The notes below the pieces were generated by a model. The model was given only the letters and a program-made list of their open reading frames with translations, searched no databases and was not told where the DNA came from. A stretch of 56,400 nucleotides of DNA, from positions 1-56,400 of the forward strand of contig JAPLIR010000006.1 of assembly GCA_026389015.1 (NCBI GenBank). Direction: 5' to 3'. The stretch comes from Candidatus Dependentiae bacterium. GTDB lineage: Bacteria; Babelota; Babeliae; Babelales; Vermiphilaceae. Made by a program: the position numbers and the translations under genes. Within the stretch, counting starts at the first letter, position 1. Every line of letters begins with the position of its first letter. This document shows positions 8,590-17,756 of this stretch, one piece after another.

Positions 8590-10695
8590 TTATATATTTT
8601 GATAAGCACAAAATCCAGACTGTATAGCGAGACCTGATTCTGGTAATATTTTTAAGGTAAGATTATTAACAGAAGATATACCATCACCAATTCTAAGGCC
8701 ATTCAACTGGGATGTTCCAAAACTGGTAATATTACATTGGCCGTTAATGAACCAACTCCCATTTGTTAATTGGCACCCGACAGAAGACACAAACAACGAT
8801 GTATTATTAAAATAGAGCTGCGATGTTTGATCGATCATTTGCAGTAAGTTTTGGGAACTTATGGGCGGAGCATAACTAAATGTTGTACTATTATCAAACA
8901 TCAATTGTGAATTTGCATTAATAATGCTTGTTTTACCACTACTATAAATAAAGTTTGATGTTCCGGTAAACAACACATCCCCTTGAATAGTAAATGCGCC
9001 ATTCACTAATGTGTAATCTCCTGTTTGAGTCCAAATCATATCTTCCAATTTCAAAACTCCCGTTGAATCAGCGAAGTTAGGCCTATTTGCAGGAGTCCCA
9101 TCAGTCGTTAGACCATTACCCGAAACACCGTATACATTAACATCTTTTAATAATAACGTTGCGCCTGAACCAATAGTAAAACTCTGAGATTTTGATATAT
9201 CTAATGTATATCCATTGCCATATATCATGCAATTACCTCGAAATATCGGAAGACCATACATAACTACATCTGAATTCATAACCATCTTAAAATTAATCAT
9301 AGAGTAGGGAACTGATACCGTGTAAAAAGAAGTAAACGTAGTATTAGCTTCACCAACCATTGCGTACAAGCCACCATCAGACCATCTAACGGCAAGTACC
9401 CCGTTACCACTTACCTTATTTGGAGCGCTCACCAAAGACAATACAAATGAATACGGATTAAAATTATAAATTTGAAATGGCGTCACTCCGGCAGTAGCAA
9501 AACAAGCTAAAAGCGATTGTCCGTCTGGTGACCAACTCATACCATTAACCAGATTCGTTTGTCCCACTAGAGAATTAGTCAAACGCGTTAAAGTATTAGT
9601 AGATCTATTAAATTGAAACACACTTACGGTATTTGCACCACTAGCCAAACCAACAGCAATAAAATCTGCAACTGAATTCCATTCTGCACCAGTAACGTTG
9701 ACCCCCGGAGTATTAGTAGCAACCTGAGTAATAGTTGAACCATTAAAAGAATATACTATCAATTGATTAGTGCTTGATGTTGTATAGCCTGCAACAAGAT
9801 ACTTACCATCCGATGACCAACTTAATGCATTATTACTGACACGCCCAGGCAAAGCTGATGATATTTGCGTTAAAGCCCCCGTAGATTGGTTCACTGAATA
9901 TACAATCACGCCATTACTAAACCCAAAGGCGACATAATTACCCGATGGATGCCACGCATTGGCATAAGAGGCAAAACTTGTAGTAACTCCTGATAACTGA
10001 GTCAGCGTTGAAGGTGGCGTAAATTGATAAATCAATGCCGAATTAGCAGCGGTTGAGTTCGTTGAGACAGCTAAATAAAGTAGCGTTGGATGCCAACGAA
10101 CAGCTTGACCCAGTCCCGATGGATTTGCAGTAGCCACCTGTGTGATGGCATAGGTAGACTGATTAAATTGCAAGATAGATACTATAGGAGCAACTTGATT
10201 TGCTACTGCACAATATTGATCTCCCGCTGACCAATCCACGGAGCTATTATTTAAAAGACCGGCAGGTTGGGCAAAGCGACTATTGAATACTGTTACGTTC
10301 GGTGTATTCATAGGAATAATAAAGGGAGACGATGCGAGAGGAACTTTCGGTGTCACGATTGGGAAATTATTCCCATTAAATGTACCAGTAGAAGCAAATG
10401 ATGTAACATTTTTTATATTCATATCAACAGCAAGATTTAATAATCCTCCACGCATATTTAAAATACCCGCAATAGGAAAATAAGTATTATAAAGACATCG
10501 AGTGCCGGTGTCAGTTAATACAAAACCACCATTAAACTGCGCAAATCCAAGCATGGTATTAGTGTTATCGCCAGAAGGAAATGTGGTTGCAGCTTGAACA
10601 GAAACTGCGGTAGTAGAACCAACAATAATGGCATGGGAGTGCCAAAAAAATAAACATCCAAAACTCATTACCAATTTTTTTATTATGTTATACAT
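8590..10695 (-). CDS. Secreted protein: solenoid module with inserted WD40-like propeller
   Basis: 701 residues. Signal peptide (MYNIIKKLVMSFGCLFFWHSHA), module A (IIVGSTTAVSVQAATTFPSG; LGFAQFNGGFVL), a beta-propeller with SVDWSAGDQY, AVRWHPTLLYLAV, AWHPSGNYVAFG, LSWSSDGKYLVAG, AEWNSVADFIAVG, MSWSPDGQSLL and VRWSDGGLYA blades, then module B (GNGYTLDIS, DVNVYGVSGNG, MIWTQTGDYTLVNGAF, FDNSTTFSYAPP, LPESGLAIQSGF). It overlaps the stop of the upstream paralogue by 8 bp (10688-10695). It is most like the adjacent 691-residue gene, so the two may be a local duplicate. The 141-bp gap downstream (8449-8589) shows no gene. Confidence 0.88.
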   Translation of the reverse strand: MYNIIKKLVMSFGCLFFWHSHAIIVGSTTAVSVQAATTFPSGDNTNTMLGFAQFNGGFVLTDTGTRCLYNTYFPIAGILNMRGGLLNLAVDMNIKNVTSFASTGTFNGNNFPIVTPKVPLASSPFIIPMNTPNVTVFNSRFAQPAGLLNNSSVDWSAGDQYCAVANQVAPIVSILQFNQSTYAITQVATANPSGLGQAVRWHPTLLYLAVSTNSTAANSALIYQFTPPSTLTQLSGVTTSFASYANAWHPSGNYVAFGFSNGVIVYSVNQSTGALTQISSALPGRVSNNALSWSSDGKYLVAGYTTSSTNQLIVYSFNGSTITQVATNTPGVNVTGAEWNSVADFIAVGLASGANTVSVFQFNRSTNTLTRLTNSLVGQTNLVNGMSWSPDGQSLLACFATAGVTPFQIYNFNPYSFVLSLVSAPNKVSGNGVLAVRWSDGGLYAMVGEANTTFTSFYTVSVPYSMINFKMVMNSDVVMYGLPIFRGNCMIYGNGYTLDISKSQSFTIGSGATLLLKDVNVYGVSGNGLTTDGTPANRPNFADSTGVLKLEDMIWTQTGDYTLVNGAFTIQGDVLFTGTSNFIYSSGKTSIINANSQLMFDNSTTFSYAPPISSQNLLQMIDQTSQLYFNNTSLFVSSVGCQLTNGSWFINGQCNITSFGTSQLNGLRIGDGISSVNNLTLKILPESGLAIQSGFCAYQNI

Positions 10696-12763
10696 TTTGA
10701 TACACCAAAAATCCTGACTGAAGCTTTAGCCCAGACTCTTCTAATACCATTGTGGTTAAATTGTTTGCCGATGAAACGCCATCTCCAAGAAAAATTCCTT
10801 GCGAACTATTTGTTGCAGCACTACTGACTCCACATAACCCTTCTATCATTAAATTCCCTCTGGTTAACCGTAATCCTGCTGTTGAAACAAACAATGAAGT
10901 ATTAAGAAGATTGAGGCTCGATGTATTATCTGTCATAGCAAGTAAACTATTGCTTGCTACCGATGGTGCATAACTGAACGTCATAAAATTATCAAACGTA
11001 AGCGTGGCATTAGAATTAATAGTACTTGTTTTACTACTGCTATAAATAAAGTTTGATGTGCCTGTGAATAGCACATCTCCCTGAATAGTAAATGCTCCAT
11101 TAGCAAATGTATAATTTCCAGTTTGCGTCAACGTCATATCACGTAATTGCAAAACTCCCGTTGAATCAGTACATTGCACCCGAGTCCCCGAAACACCGTA
11201 AAGATTCATATCCTTTAATTGCAGCGTTGCTCCACTGCTAATAGTAAAATTTTGAAGATGCGATACATCCAACGTATAACCATTACCATCAATAATGCAG
11301 TTCCCCTGAAAAGTCGGCATACCATACATAACCATATTTGAATTCATTATGATTTTAAGATTAATTAAATAATAAGGCACAGATGCCGTATAATAAGAAA
11401 CATAGTTTCCCTCTATTTCCAAATCTCCGGTAATCACATACATACCATTTCGAGACCATCGTATTGAAAAAAGACCGTTGGGCGCAAGAACATTCGCACT
11501 TACTAACGATTGAACCAATGCATAGGGATTAAAATTATAAATCTGCAATGTTTGAGTGGTGGTTAAATTCAGCACAATTACAATTGATTGACCATCAGGC
11601 GACCAACTCGTACCATATACTCCATTGGTTTGTCCTACATAAGCAGTCGTTAAATCGGTTAATGTATTAGTCGATCGGTTAAAACTGAACATGCGCAACG
11701 TATTTGCTGTCCCCACCAAGCCCACTGATATAAAATCCGCTATAGGTGACCATTCACAAGCATTTACCGAAGAACCAATTCTATATGAAGCAACAGGAGT
11801 AAGCGTTGCACCATTAAAAGAATCAACACGCAGCTCATTAAATGCCGCCGTCGTCGTATAGCCAGCAACAACATATTTTCCATCCGACGACCATGATAAT
11901 GCATTATATAAAACAGATTGAGTCTGAACATCAGATGATAATAACGTCAATGCTCCAGTAGTACTATTAAACGAATACACTTTTATACCATTGCTAAAAC
12001 CAGCCGCCAAATAATTTCCCGATGGATGCCACGAAACGGCAAATGCATTAGTGCCGGAAGTTATTGTCCCCTGCAATGTCAAGGTACTTGGAGGCGTGAA
12101 TAAATAAGTCTGCACAGAACCCGACCCAGTCGTCGCATTTGCAACTGCAAGATACAATAATGTTGGATGCCATCGAGCAGACGTACAACTACCCGGCGTA
12201 TTTGCTGTTGCAAGTTGCGTAATAGCAAAGGTAGATTGATTAAACTGTAGTATATATATACCGGGCGTTGTTTGAGCAAGAGCAACAACAGTATATGCGT
12301 CGCCAACTGATGAATCTACCGAAAAATTCGTGGTAGTTAACAAATAGTGATTATCATATGGCGTAACATTTGGCGTATCCATAGCCATAATAAATGGAAA
12401 TTGTTCTGTATACGGTGTCGTTATCGAAAATCCACTCCCATTGATGGTTCCCGTAGAAACAAATGATGTAAATGAATTAGTCAAGTTCATATCAGAAACT
12501 AAATTCACAATGCCCCCACGCATATTCATTAAATATGAAACTGGAAAATAGGCATTAAATGAAAGCGTTGTTACTGCATCAGTTAGGGTAAATCCACCTT
12601 CAAAATCAGTAAACCCAAGCATTTGATTATTGGAAGCACCGGTAGGAAAGGTCACCGTTCCTTGACGTAATGGCGCAACCAAAGAGCCAACTATAAGAGC
12701 CCGAGTCCGGATGCCATATAACAACAAAAAAATTACTGCTATGTTTTTTATTTTATTAAACAT
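10688..12763 (-). CDS. Secreted protein: solenoid module with inserted WD40-like propeller
   Basis: 691 residues with the architecture of its neighbours: signal peptide (MFNKIKNIAVIFLLLYGIRT), LIVGS module A with the GFTDFEGGFTL core, seven propeller repeats (for example ARWHPTLLYLAVA, VSWHPSGNYLAAG, LSWSSDGKYVVAG, CEWSPIADFISVG, TSWSPDGQSIVIV), and module B (DGNGYTLDVSHLQ, MTLTQTGNYTFANGAF, FDNFMTFSYAPS, LEESGLKLQSGFLVYQNV). It overlaps genes on both sides by 8 bp (12756-12763 and 10688-10695), so three genes are chained by ATG-in-stop overlaps. Function unknown. Confidence 0.88.
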   Translation of the reverse strand: MFNKIKNIAVIFLLLYGIRTRALIVGSLVAPLRQGTVTFPTGASNNQMLGFTDFEGGFTLTDAVTTLSFNAYFPVSYLMNMRGGIVNLVSDMNLTNSFTSFVSTGTINGSGFSITTPYTEQFPFIMAMDTPNVTPYDNHYLLTTTNFSVDSSVGDAYTVVALAQTTPGIYILQFNQSTFAITQLATANTPGSCTSARWHPTLLYLAVANATTGSGSVQTYLFTPPSTLTLQGTITSGTNAFAVSWHPSGNYLAAGFSNGIKVYSFNSTTGALTLLSSDVQTQSVLYNALSWSSDGKYVVAGYTTTAAFNELRVDSFNGATLTPVASYRIGSSVNACEWSPIADFISVGLVGTANTLRMFSFNRSTNTLTDLTTAYVGQTNGVYGTSWSPDGQSIVIVLNLTTTQTLQIYNFNPYALVQSLVSANVLAPNGLFSIRWSRNGMYVITGDLEIEGNYVSYYTASVPYYLINLKIIMNSNMVMYGMPTFQGNCIIDGNGYTLDVSHLQNFTISSGATLQLKDMNLYGVSGTRVQCTDSTGVLQLRDMTLTQTGNYTFANGAFTIQGDVLFTGTSNFIYSSSKTSTINSNATLTFDNFMTFSYAPSVASNSLLAMTDNTSSLNLLNTSLFVSTAGLRLTRGNLMIEGLCGVSSAATNSSQGIFLGDGVSSANNLTTMVLEESGLKLQSGFLVYQNV

Positions 12764-13820
12764 TTTGATACACCAAAAAACCTGACTTAATATTTAAACC
12801 TGATTCAGCGAGCACCATCGTCATCAAATTATTTGCTGGCAATATATTATCCCCAAAAGAAATTCCTTGCGCGGCAGATGTTGCAGTACTAATTACCGAG
12901 CATTGTCCATCGATTACAAGCGAGCCTTTTGTTAAGTTCAATCCGGCATTACTAACAAATAAGGTTGTTTCATATAAATGTAAAAAGGCCGTATTATCAT
13001 CGAATAATACTACATTATTAGCAGTAGCAGCATAACTAAACGTCATAGTGGTATCAAAAAAAAGTGTTGAGTTCGAATTAATCACCATCGTTTGAGTGCT
13101 TGCATAAGCAAAAATTCGATTAAGACCCGTAATTTTTACTTCATCAAAAATCTGCAACGTTCCTTGCGTAAAACTATAATTAGCATCAAGTACCCACGTA
13201 ACATTTTCTAACGAAAATGTGCCAGTGTTATCGATACAATAGAACCTATTTCCGGAAGCATTTTTAAGTATCATGTTTTTCAATAAAACAGCTGATGAAT
13301 TCCTACCAACAGCTATACCACCAGCGGTCACATCTAGAATATAACCTCCACCTTCTACCACACAACTATTAGTAAAAGTAAGCAATCCGTTTAGGGTAAC
13401 GTTGGAATTAAAAACCAAATCAGCATTACCAATAACTATTGCACCACTTGTAGTAAACGTAGTAACTTGCTGAGGCAAAATTATAGCATTAGTATTGCCA
13501 TTAAAACTCCCGGCATTTGCTAGATACGTATTAGTGCCCGTAATAGATAAATCTTTGGCCAAATTTAACAAACCACCATTCATGGTGATTGGTCCACCAA
13601 TAGGAAAAAGTGCATTATAAAGACACGTAGTCGAAGCATTAGCTAAAGTAATGCCATTAGGAAATGCAGTAAATCCAAGCATCTGATTATTCGCTACTGC
13701 AGGAAAAACTGTTAAATTTGCTACAGACACTGCAGCATTAGATCCAACAATGAGAGAATACACCGTCAAATAACTGCTCAATATAAGCAAAACAATAATG
13801 TAGTTGATTCCATACTTCAT
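12756..13820 (-). CDS. Secreted solenoid-family protein, short form without propeller
   Basis: About 354 residues from ATG 13820 (MKYGINYIIVLLILSSYLTVYS). The frame opens further to a TTG at 13844, which I consider less likely because all relatives begin with an ATG just before the signal peptide. Module A (LIVGSNAAVSVANLTVFP; LGFTAFPNGITLANASTTC) is joined to module B (EGGGYILDVTAGG, NMILKNASGNRFYC, TWVLDANYSFTQGTL, FDTTMTFSYAA, LAESGLNIKSGFLVYQNV). It is equivalent in position and form to the gene at 6114-7184 in the second cassette. Its last codons overlap the next start. Confidence 0.85.
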   Translation of the reverse strand: MKYGINYIIVLLILSSYLTVYSLIVGSNAAVSVANLTVFPAVANNQMLGFTAFPNGITLANASTTCLYNALFPIGGPITMNGGLLNLAKDLSITGTNTYLANAGSFNGNTNAIILPQQVTTFTTSGAIVIGNADLVFNSNVTLNGLLTFTNSCVVEGGGYILDVTAGGIAVGRNSSAVLLKNMILKNASGNRFYCIDNTGTFSLENVTWVLDANYSFTQGTLQIFDEVKITGLNRIFAYASTQTMVINSNSTLFFDTTMTFSYAATANNVVLFDDNTAFLHLYETTLFVSNAGLNLTKGSLVIDGQCSVISTATSAAQGISFGDNILPANNLMTMVLAESGLNIKSGFLVYQNV

Positions 13821-13852
13821 ATATTCTCGTATAGTTATATACAACTGTTATG

Positions 13853-14968
13853 TTAAAAAGTCGTATAATTCAATGCTCCCACAACAGCCGCTGATCCAGT
13901 AAGCGAAGCTAAACCCTGTGTTCCCAATGTTGCGTTACCAAAATAAACAAAACTACTACCATTATTAAGAGACTGAAACAAATTCAATGTCGTCCCATCC
14001 GCCATATATATACTCGAAGTTATGCTGCCCATCTGTAACGATGATGCGTTAATGTTGTTATAATTCAAAATACCATTAGAGACTTGTAGCTGTGCACTAG
14101 GTAAAATATTCACTTGAAGATCATTAGCGCTAACACTATTACCAAAAGAAATTGAACTTGACGTCGAAAGGTAACTAGTGTTGGCAACAACCAGCGTACC
14201 CGTTGTTAAGTTCAATCCAGCTGAGCCCACAAACAAGCTTGCCCCGTTTAAAAATAACTCCGAAGAAGAACTAGAAAAAGTAAGTAAACTATTAGTAGCA
14301 GATGCATAACTAAACGTCATACCTAAATCAAATTCTAGCATAGACAATGAGTTAATAGACAACGCATTTGCTGATGAGTAGGTAAAAATATTACTTCCCG
14401 TCATGAGCACATCATTAACAATATTTAAGTTGCCGGTAGACAGCGTTAACGGTCCGCTTTGAATCAAGGTAACATCTTGCAATGTCAGATTAGAAGCAGT
14501 AGAACCCATAGTAATATCACCTGTCATTAGGCCTTTCAGCGTAGTATTTTTAATAATTACCGTTGCACCTGCAGCGACGGCGATGATTCCTGAAGGCCCG
14601 AACGTAATAACGTTACCACCACCATCAAGAATGGTAGTTCCTTTAATATTCAACGTGGCATCTAAGGTAACAGGAGAATTAAACCAACTGCCACCCATTA
14701 AAAAATCTCGCGCCAACGTCATAGTACCGGTTCCCATAGTAACCGGTCCTAAAACAGGAAAATAACTACCCCATGACAATGTTACGCCTGAAGACATGGT
14801 AAAGCCGGCATTCATAAGTGCTCCACCAAGTATTATGTTACCCGTCCCTGTATACGTAATCAACGTTTGAACACTCAAAACAGTATTCGAACCAGTGGTA
14901 ACCCCACGCATAGTATTGGCACTACTCAGGAAGATACAAAGAAAAATAAGAAATAATCTGTGCTTCAT
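13853..14968 (-). CDS. Secreted solenoid-family protein, near-duplicate of 7213-8448
   Basis: 371 residues from ATG 14968 (MKHRLFLIFLCIFLSSANTM), chosen because AAGGAT lies four bases upstream, as in the paralogue. The central part is nearly identical to the 7213-8448 gene (GGNVITFG, LKGLMTGDITMGS, FDLGMTFSYASATNSLL). It lacks 40 residues present there between DFLMGG and FNSPVTL, an in-frame difference of about 120 bp. The last 45 residues diverge strongly. This mosaic pattern suggests duplication with later partial gene conversion. It heads the first of two cassettes ordered III-I-II-II. Function unknown. Confidence 0.86.
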   Translation of the reverse strand: MKHRLFLIFLCIFLSSANTMRGVTTGSNTVLSVQTLITYTGTGNIILGGALMNAGFTMSSGVTLSWGSYFPVLGPVTMGTGTMTLARDFLMGGSWFNSPVTLDATLNIKGTTILDGGGNVITFGPSGIIAVAAGATVIIKNTTLKGLMTGDITMGSTASNLTLQDVTLIQSGPLTLSTGNLNIVNDVLMTGSNIFTYSSANALSINSLSMLEFDLGMTFSYASATNSLLTFSSSSSELFLNGASLFVGSAGLNLTTGTLVVANTSYLSTSSSISFGNSVSANDLQVNILPSAQLQVSNGILNYNNINASSLQMGSITSSIYMADGTTLNLFQSLNNGSSFVYFGNATLGTQGLASLTGSAAVVGALNYTTF

Positions 14969-15048
14969 CAGTATCCTTATTTCATAAGAAAAAAATTGAA
15001 TGATCACCGAGAAAAAAAGCTTATACCAAGACTATTAATTCTCAAAAA

Positions 15049-15090
15049 ATTATGAGGCTAACAATATTATATTATTGCTAGCCTCATAAT
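15049..15090 (-). terminator. Rho-independent terminator
   Basis: A 12-bp perfect stem (15049-15060 with 15079-15090) is followed on the minus strand by six T residues (15048-15043). It lies downstream of the 15213-17726 gene and would end transcription from the upstream part of the array before the first cassette. Confidence 0.75.
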
Positions 15091-15212
15091 TAAAGCGATC
15101 TTAGCAATGATGCTGGGACAAATCAATACTACTTTTTTTTCTAGGCTCTAGAAGCCTAAGGGTAATTATTATTCATACAATAATTAACACTTGCTGATAC
15201 ACCCTTCAACCA

Positions 15213-17726
15213 CTATGAACAATACGGTAACGTCACGTTAGTTAATAAACCATGCTGAGTAGTACTCATTTCAAAATTAACATCTGGTGACTGTCCCAAA
15301 ACATTATTATCAACAAATAAAGTAGATCCTTGCCCATACAGATTCTGATACAGGTTCAATGAAGTGCCATCATCCATTTGTATTGATGAAATCGTGCTTT
15401 GCATAATGAACGACAAGTTACTCACATTCTTATAATTTAATGAGCCTTGCGTAACTTCAAGTACAGCATTACCGCCAATAGTCACTACAAAATCATGCGC
15501 TGAATAACAATTACCAAACGTAATACCGTTATCAGTTGAACCCTGTATTTCGGAAGCAAAATAACCATTACCCTGAATTATCATAGAACCATTGGTTAGA
15601 TTCAACCCTTGGGTTGTTGCATGCAATGTAGCCGCATTATTTAATACAATCTTCGATGAATTATTTACACATACAAGCAGATCAGGTGATGTTCCTGAAT
15701 CATAACTGAAGGTAAATCCTGAATCCAACGTTAACGTAGCTTGCGCAAGAAGCGTACTCGTTTGCACCGATTGATAGGCAAATACAGCATCGCCTTGCAG
15801 AAGCACTGCATTACTGAATCGCAACGCACCATTACCAAAAGTGAAATCGCCACTTTGTTGCCAATCAACATTATCGAGAGTAATCACACCCGCATTATCA
15901 AGACATTGGATGTTGGTTCCAGAAACGTTCTTTAATATGACATTGCTGATCGTCAAGGACGAACCATTTTCTACAACAATAGTACCGGTATCTAAATCCA
16001 AGGTATGCCCATTAGCATCCAGAACACATTGCCCGCTGAACGTCCATGTGGTATCCAAAATAACATTTGAATAAAGATTAATGCCGTCATGAGCACCATC
16101 AAAATAAATAGGATCGCTCGCCGTTAAATCTATTTGTCCCAGACTAAACAGATTGTGACCTAAATGGATAGTATAGGGACCAGTAAGTTGCACATTGCTA
16201 CCGCAGGTCAAATCAGACGCTAAAATAATTGAGCCACCGTTCATCGTCATATCGTATAACAATGGACCATTTAACGCCCATGTCAATTGTGCATCACTAT
16301 CCTGTAATATGATTGGTCCACCAATACTACCGTTTCCACCAATGAGATTGCCCGAGTTGCCGACAAGAGTGGCCAAGGGTAGCGAACCTGATACCATGAA
16401 CAAGCTCTGGTTACCATTTAGTAAATTAGTGTACGCATCCAAATTATAACCATTCAGAACCACAGAACCTGTTGGCAGCTGCATCGTGACATTGTTAAAC
16501 AATAAAGTTTGTCCTGGTGCAACATTGGTTACAGCGCCCAATTCTTCTTTAATAGTGACATTACTTAATACTATACTCTGTAGTATGGTAAAAATACTCT
16601 CCGCTGATCGGATAACCGTTGCTGAGCTTGCCCTCGACTCCAAAATATTAAGCGACGTCACATCAAACACCAACATACCGCGTAAAAATGTAATGGTGCT
16701 GGCAGGAAACAATTCAAAGAATATATCATGTTCTGTAATGCCATCACCAAGAACAAGAGCTGAATCAGTAGTCGTTGAAGTGATGTCTATGACAACATCA
16801 CGCCTTACTTCAATCTGACCAGTAGTAACCTGCATGCCATATTCATTGACTTTAAATATACAATTTTCAAGTCCAAGTATTGATGATGAATCAACAAATA
16901 CTAAAGGATCTACAGCCGCATTATTTTCATGTCTACCTATGAAAAATAAAAGCCCTTGTGACAAAGATAATTCAGATTGTGATGCTATGGTGCTGGTTTG
17001 AGAACTTTCATACACAAAAGTATATGACCCAATCCAATCAACGGTATTCAAAAATAACATACTGCCAAAAGAAAATGTATAATCGCCACTCTGCACTACA
17101 GACACTTCTTCAAAAACAATACTCGCCGTATCATCAGCGCATTGTATATTCGTACCAGCGACATTTTGTAGCGTAACGTTTTCGATTTGTAAAGTGGAAC
17201 CAGGCGCAACTACAATGTAACCATTCTCGCCTATTACCAAGGAATTTCCATTGCCATTAAAAATGCAGTTGCCTTGAAATAACAACGAACTAGTTATCGT
17301 GAAATCATTATTAATAAAAAGATTCACATCCTGAAACGTATTAGTCGTAGAAGGGAAACCAACAACACTGTTACAAAAATTCATAAAATGACCGTTGCCA
17401 ATCACTGTACCTAGACTCTGCAGCGTCGTAATATCATGAAAAATCAAATCTTGATCTAATATCAAGGTGCCGCCATTAAGATTCACGGTACCCGAAACCG
17501 GATATACACTATCAAATGAACAGGTAGTTGTTGCATCTTCCAACGTAAAACCGTTTTTAAACCATGCAAACCCAAGCATCATATTATCCGTATCTGCTGC
17601 AGGAAAGGTAATAGCTGGCTGCAAGGAGACTGAGCTATTAGAACTGATAACGACCGCAGCCAATGGCAAAGAAAAACAAAAAACAAAAACTAGCGTACTT
17701 ATATTCATTATATAATTCTGCTTCAT
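15213..17726 (-). CDS. Large secreted solenoid-family protein with two solenoid modules
   Basis: 837 residues, start at 17726 supported by AAGGAT five bases upstream. Signal peptide (MKQNYIMNISTLVFVFCFS), module A (VVISSNSSVSLQPAITFPA; LGFAWFKNGFTL) and then two successive solenoid modules. The first carries FNGNGNSLVIGENG and SVVQSGDYTFSFGSM; the second carries LDANGHTLDLDTG, DWQQSGDFTFGNGAL and LDSGFTFSYD. After NYKNVSNLSFIM it has the extra C-terminal tail of the long forms. No propeller, no membrane anchor and no barrel. It probably arose by internal duplication of module B. Function unknown; extracellular. Confidence 0.87.
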   Translation of the reverse strand: MKQNYIMNISTLVFVFCFSLPLAAVVISSNSSVSLQPAITFPAADTDNMMLGFAWFKNGFTLEDATTTCSFDSVYPVSGTVNLNGGTLILDQDLIFHDITTLQSLGTVIGNGHFMNFCNSVVGFPSTTNTFQDVNLFINNDFTITSSLLFQGNCIFNGNGNSLVIGENGYIVVAPGSTLQIENVTLQNVAGTNIQCADDTASIVFEEVSVVQSGDYTFSFGSMLFLNTVDWIGSYTFVYESSQTSTIASQSELSLSQGLLFFIGRHENNAAVDPLVFVDSSSILGLENCIFKVNEYGMQVTTGQIEVRRDVVIDITSTTTDSALVLGDGITEHDIFFELFPASTITFLRGMLVFDVTSLNILESRASSATVIRSAESIFTILQSIVLSNVTIKEELGAVTNVAPGQTLLFNNVTMQLPTGSVVLNGYNLDAYTNLLNGNQSLFMVSGSLPLATLVGNSGNLIGGNGSIGGPIILQDSDAQLTWALNGPLLYDMTMNGGSIILASDLTCGSNVQLTGPYTIHLGHNLFSLGQIDLTASDPIYFDGAHDGINLYSNVILDTTWTFSGQCVLDANGHTLDLDTGTIVVENGSSLTISNVILKNVSGTNIQCLDNAGVITLDNVDWQQSGDFTFGNGALRFSNAVLLQGDAVFAYQSVQTSTLLAQATLTLDSGFTFSYDSGTSPDLLVCVNNSSKIVLNNAATLHATTQGLNLTNGSMIIQGNGYFASEIQGSTDNGITFGNCYSAHDFVVTIGGNAVLEVTQGSLNYKNVSNLSFIMQSTISSIQMDDGTSLNLYQNLYGQGSTLFVDNNVLGQSPDVNFEMSTTQHGLLTNVTLPYCS

Positions 17727-17756
17727 TACCTATCCTTATTCTATAATCAAAAATTA

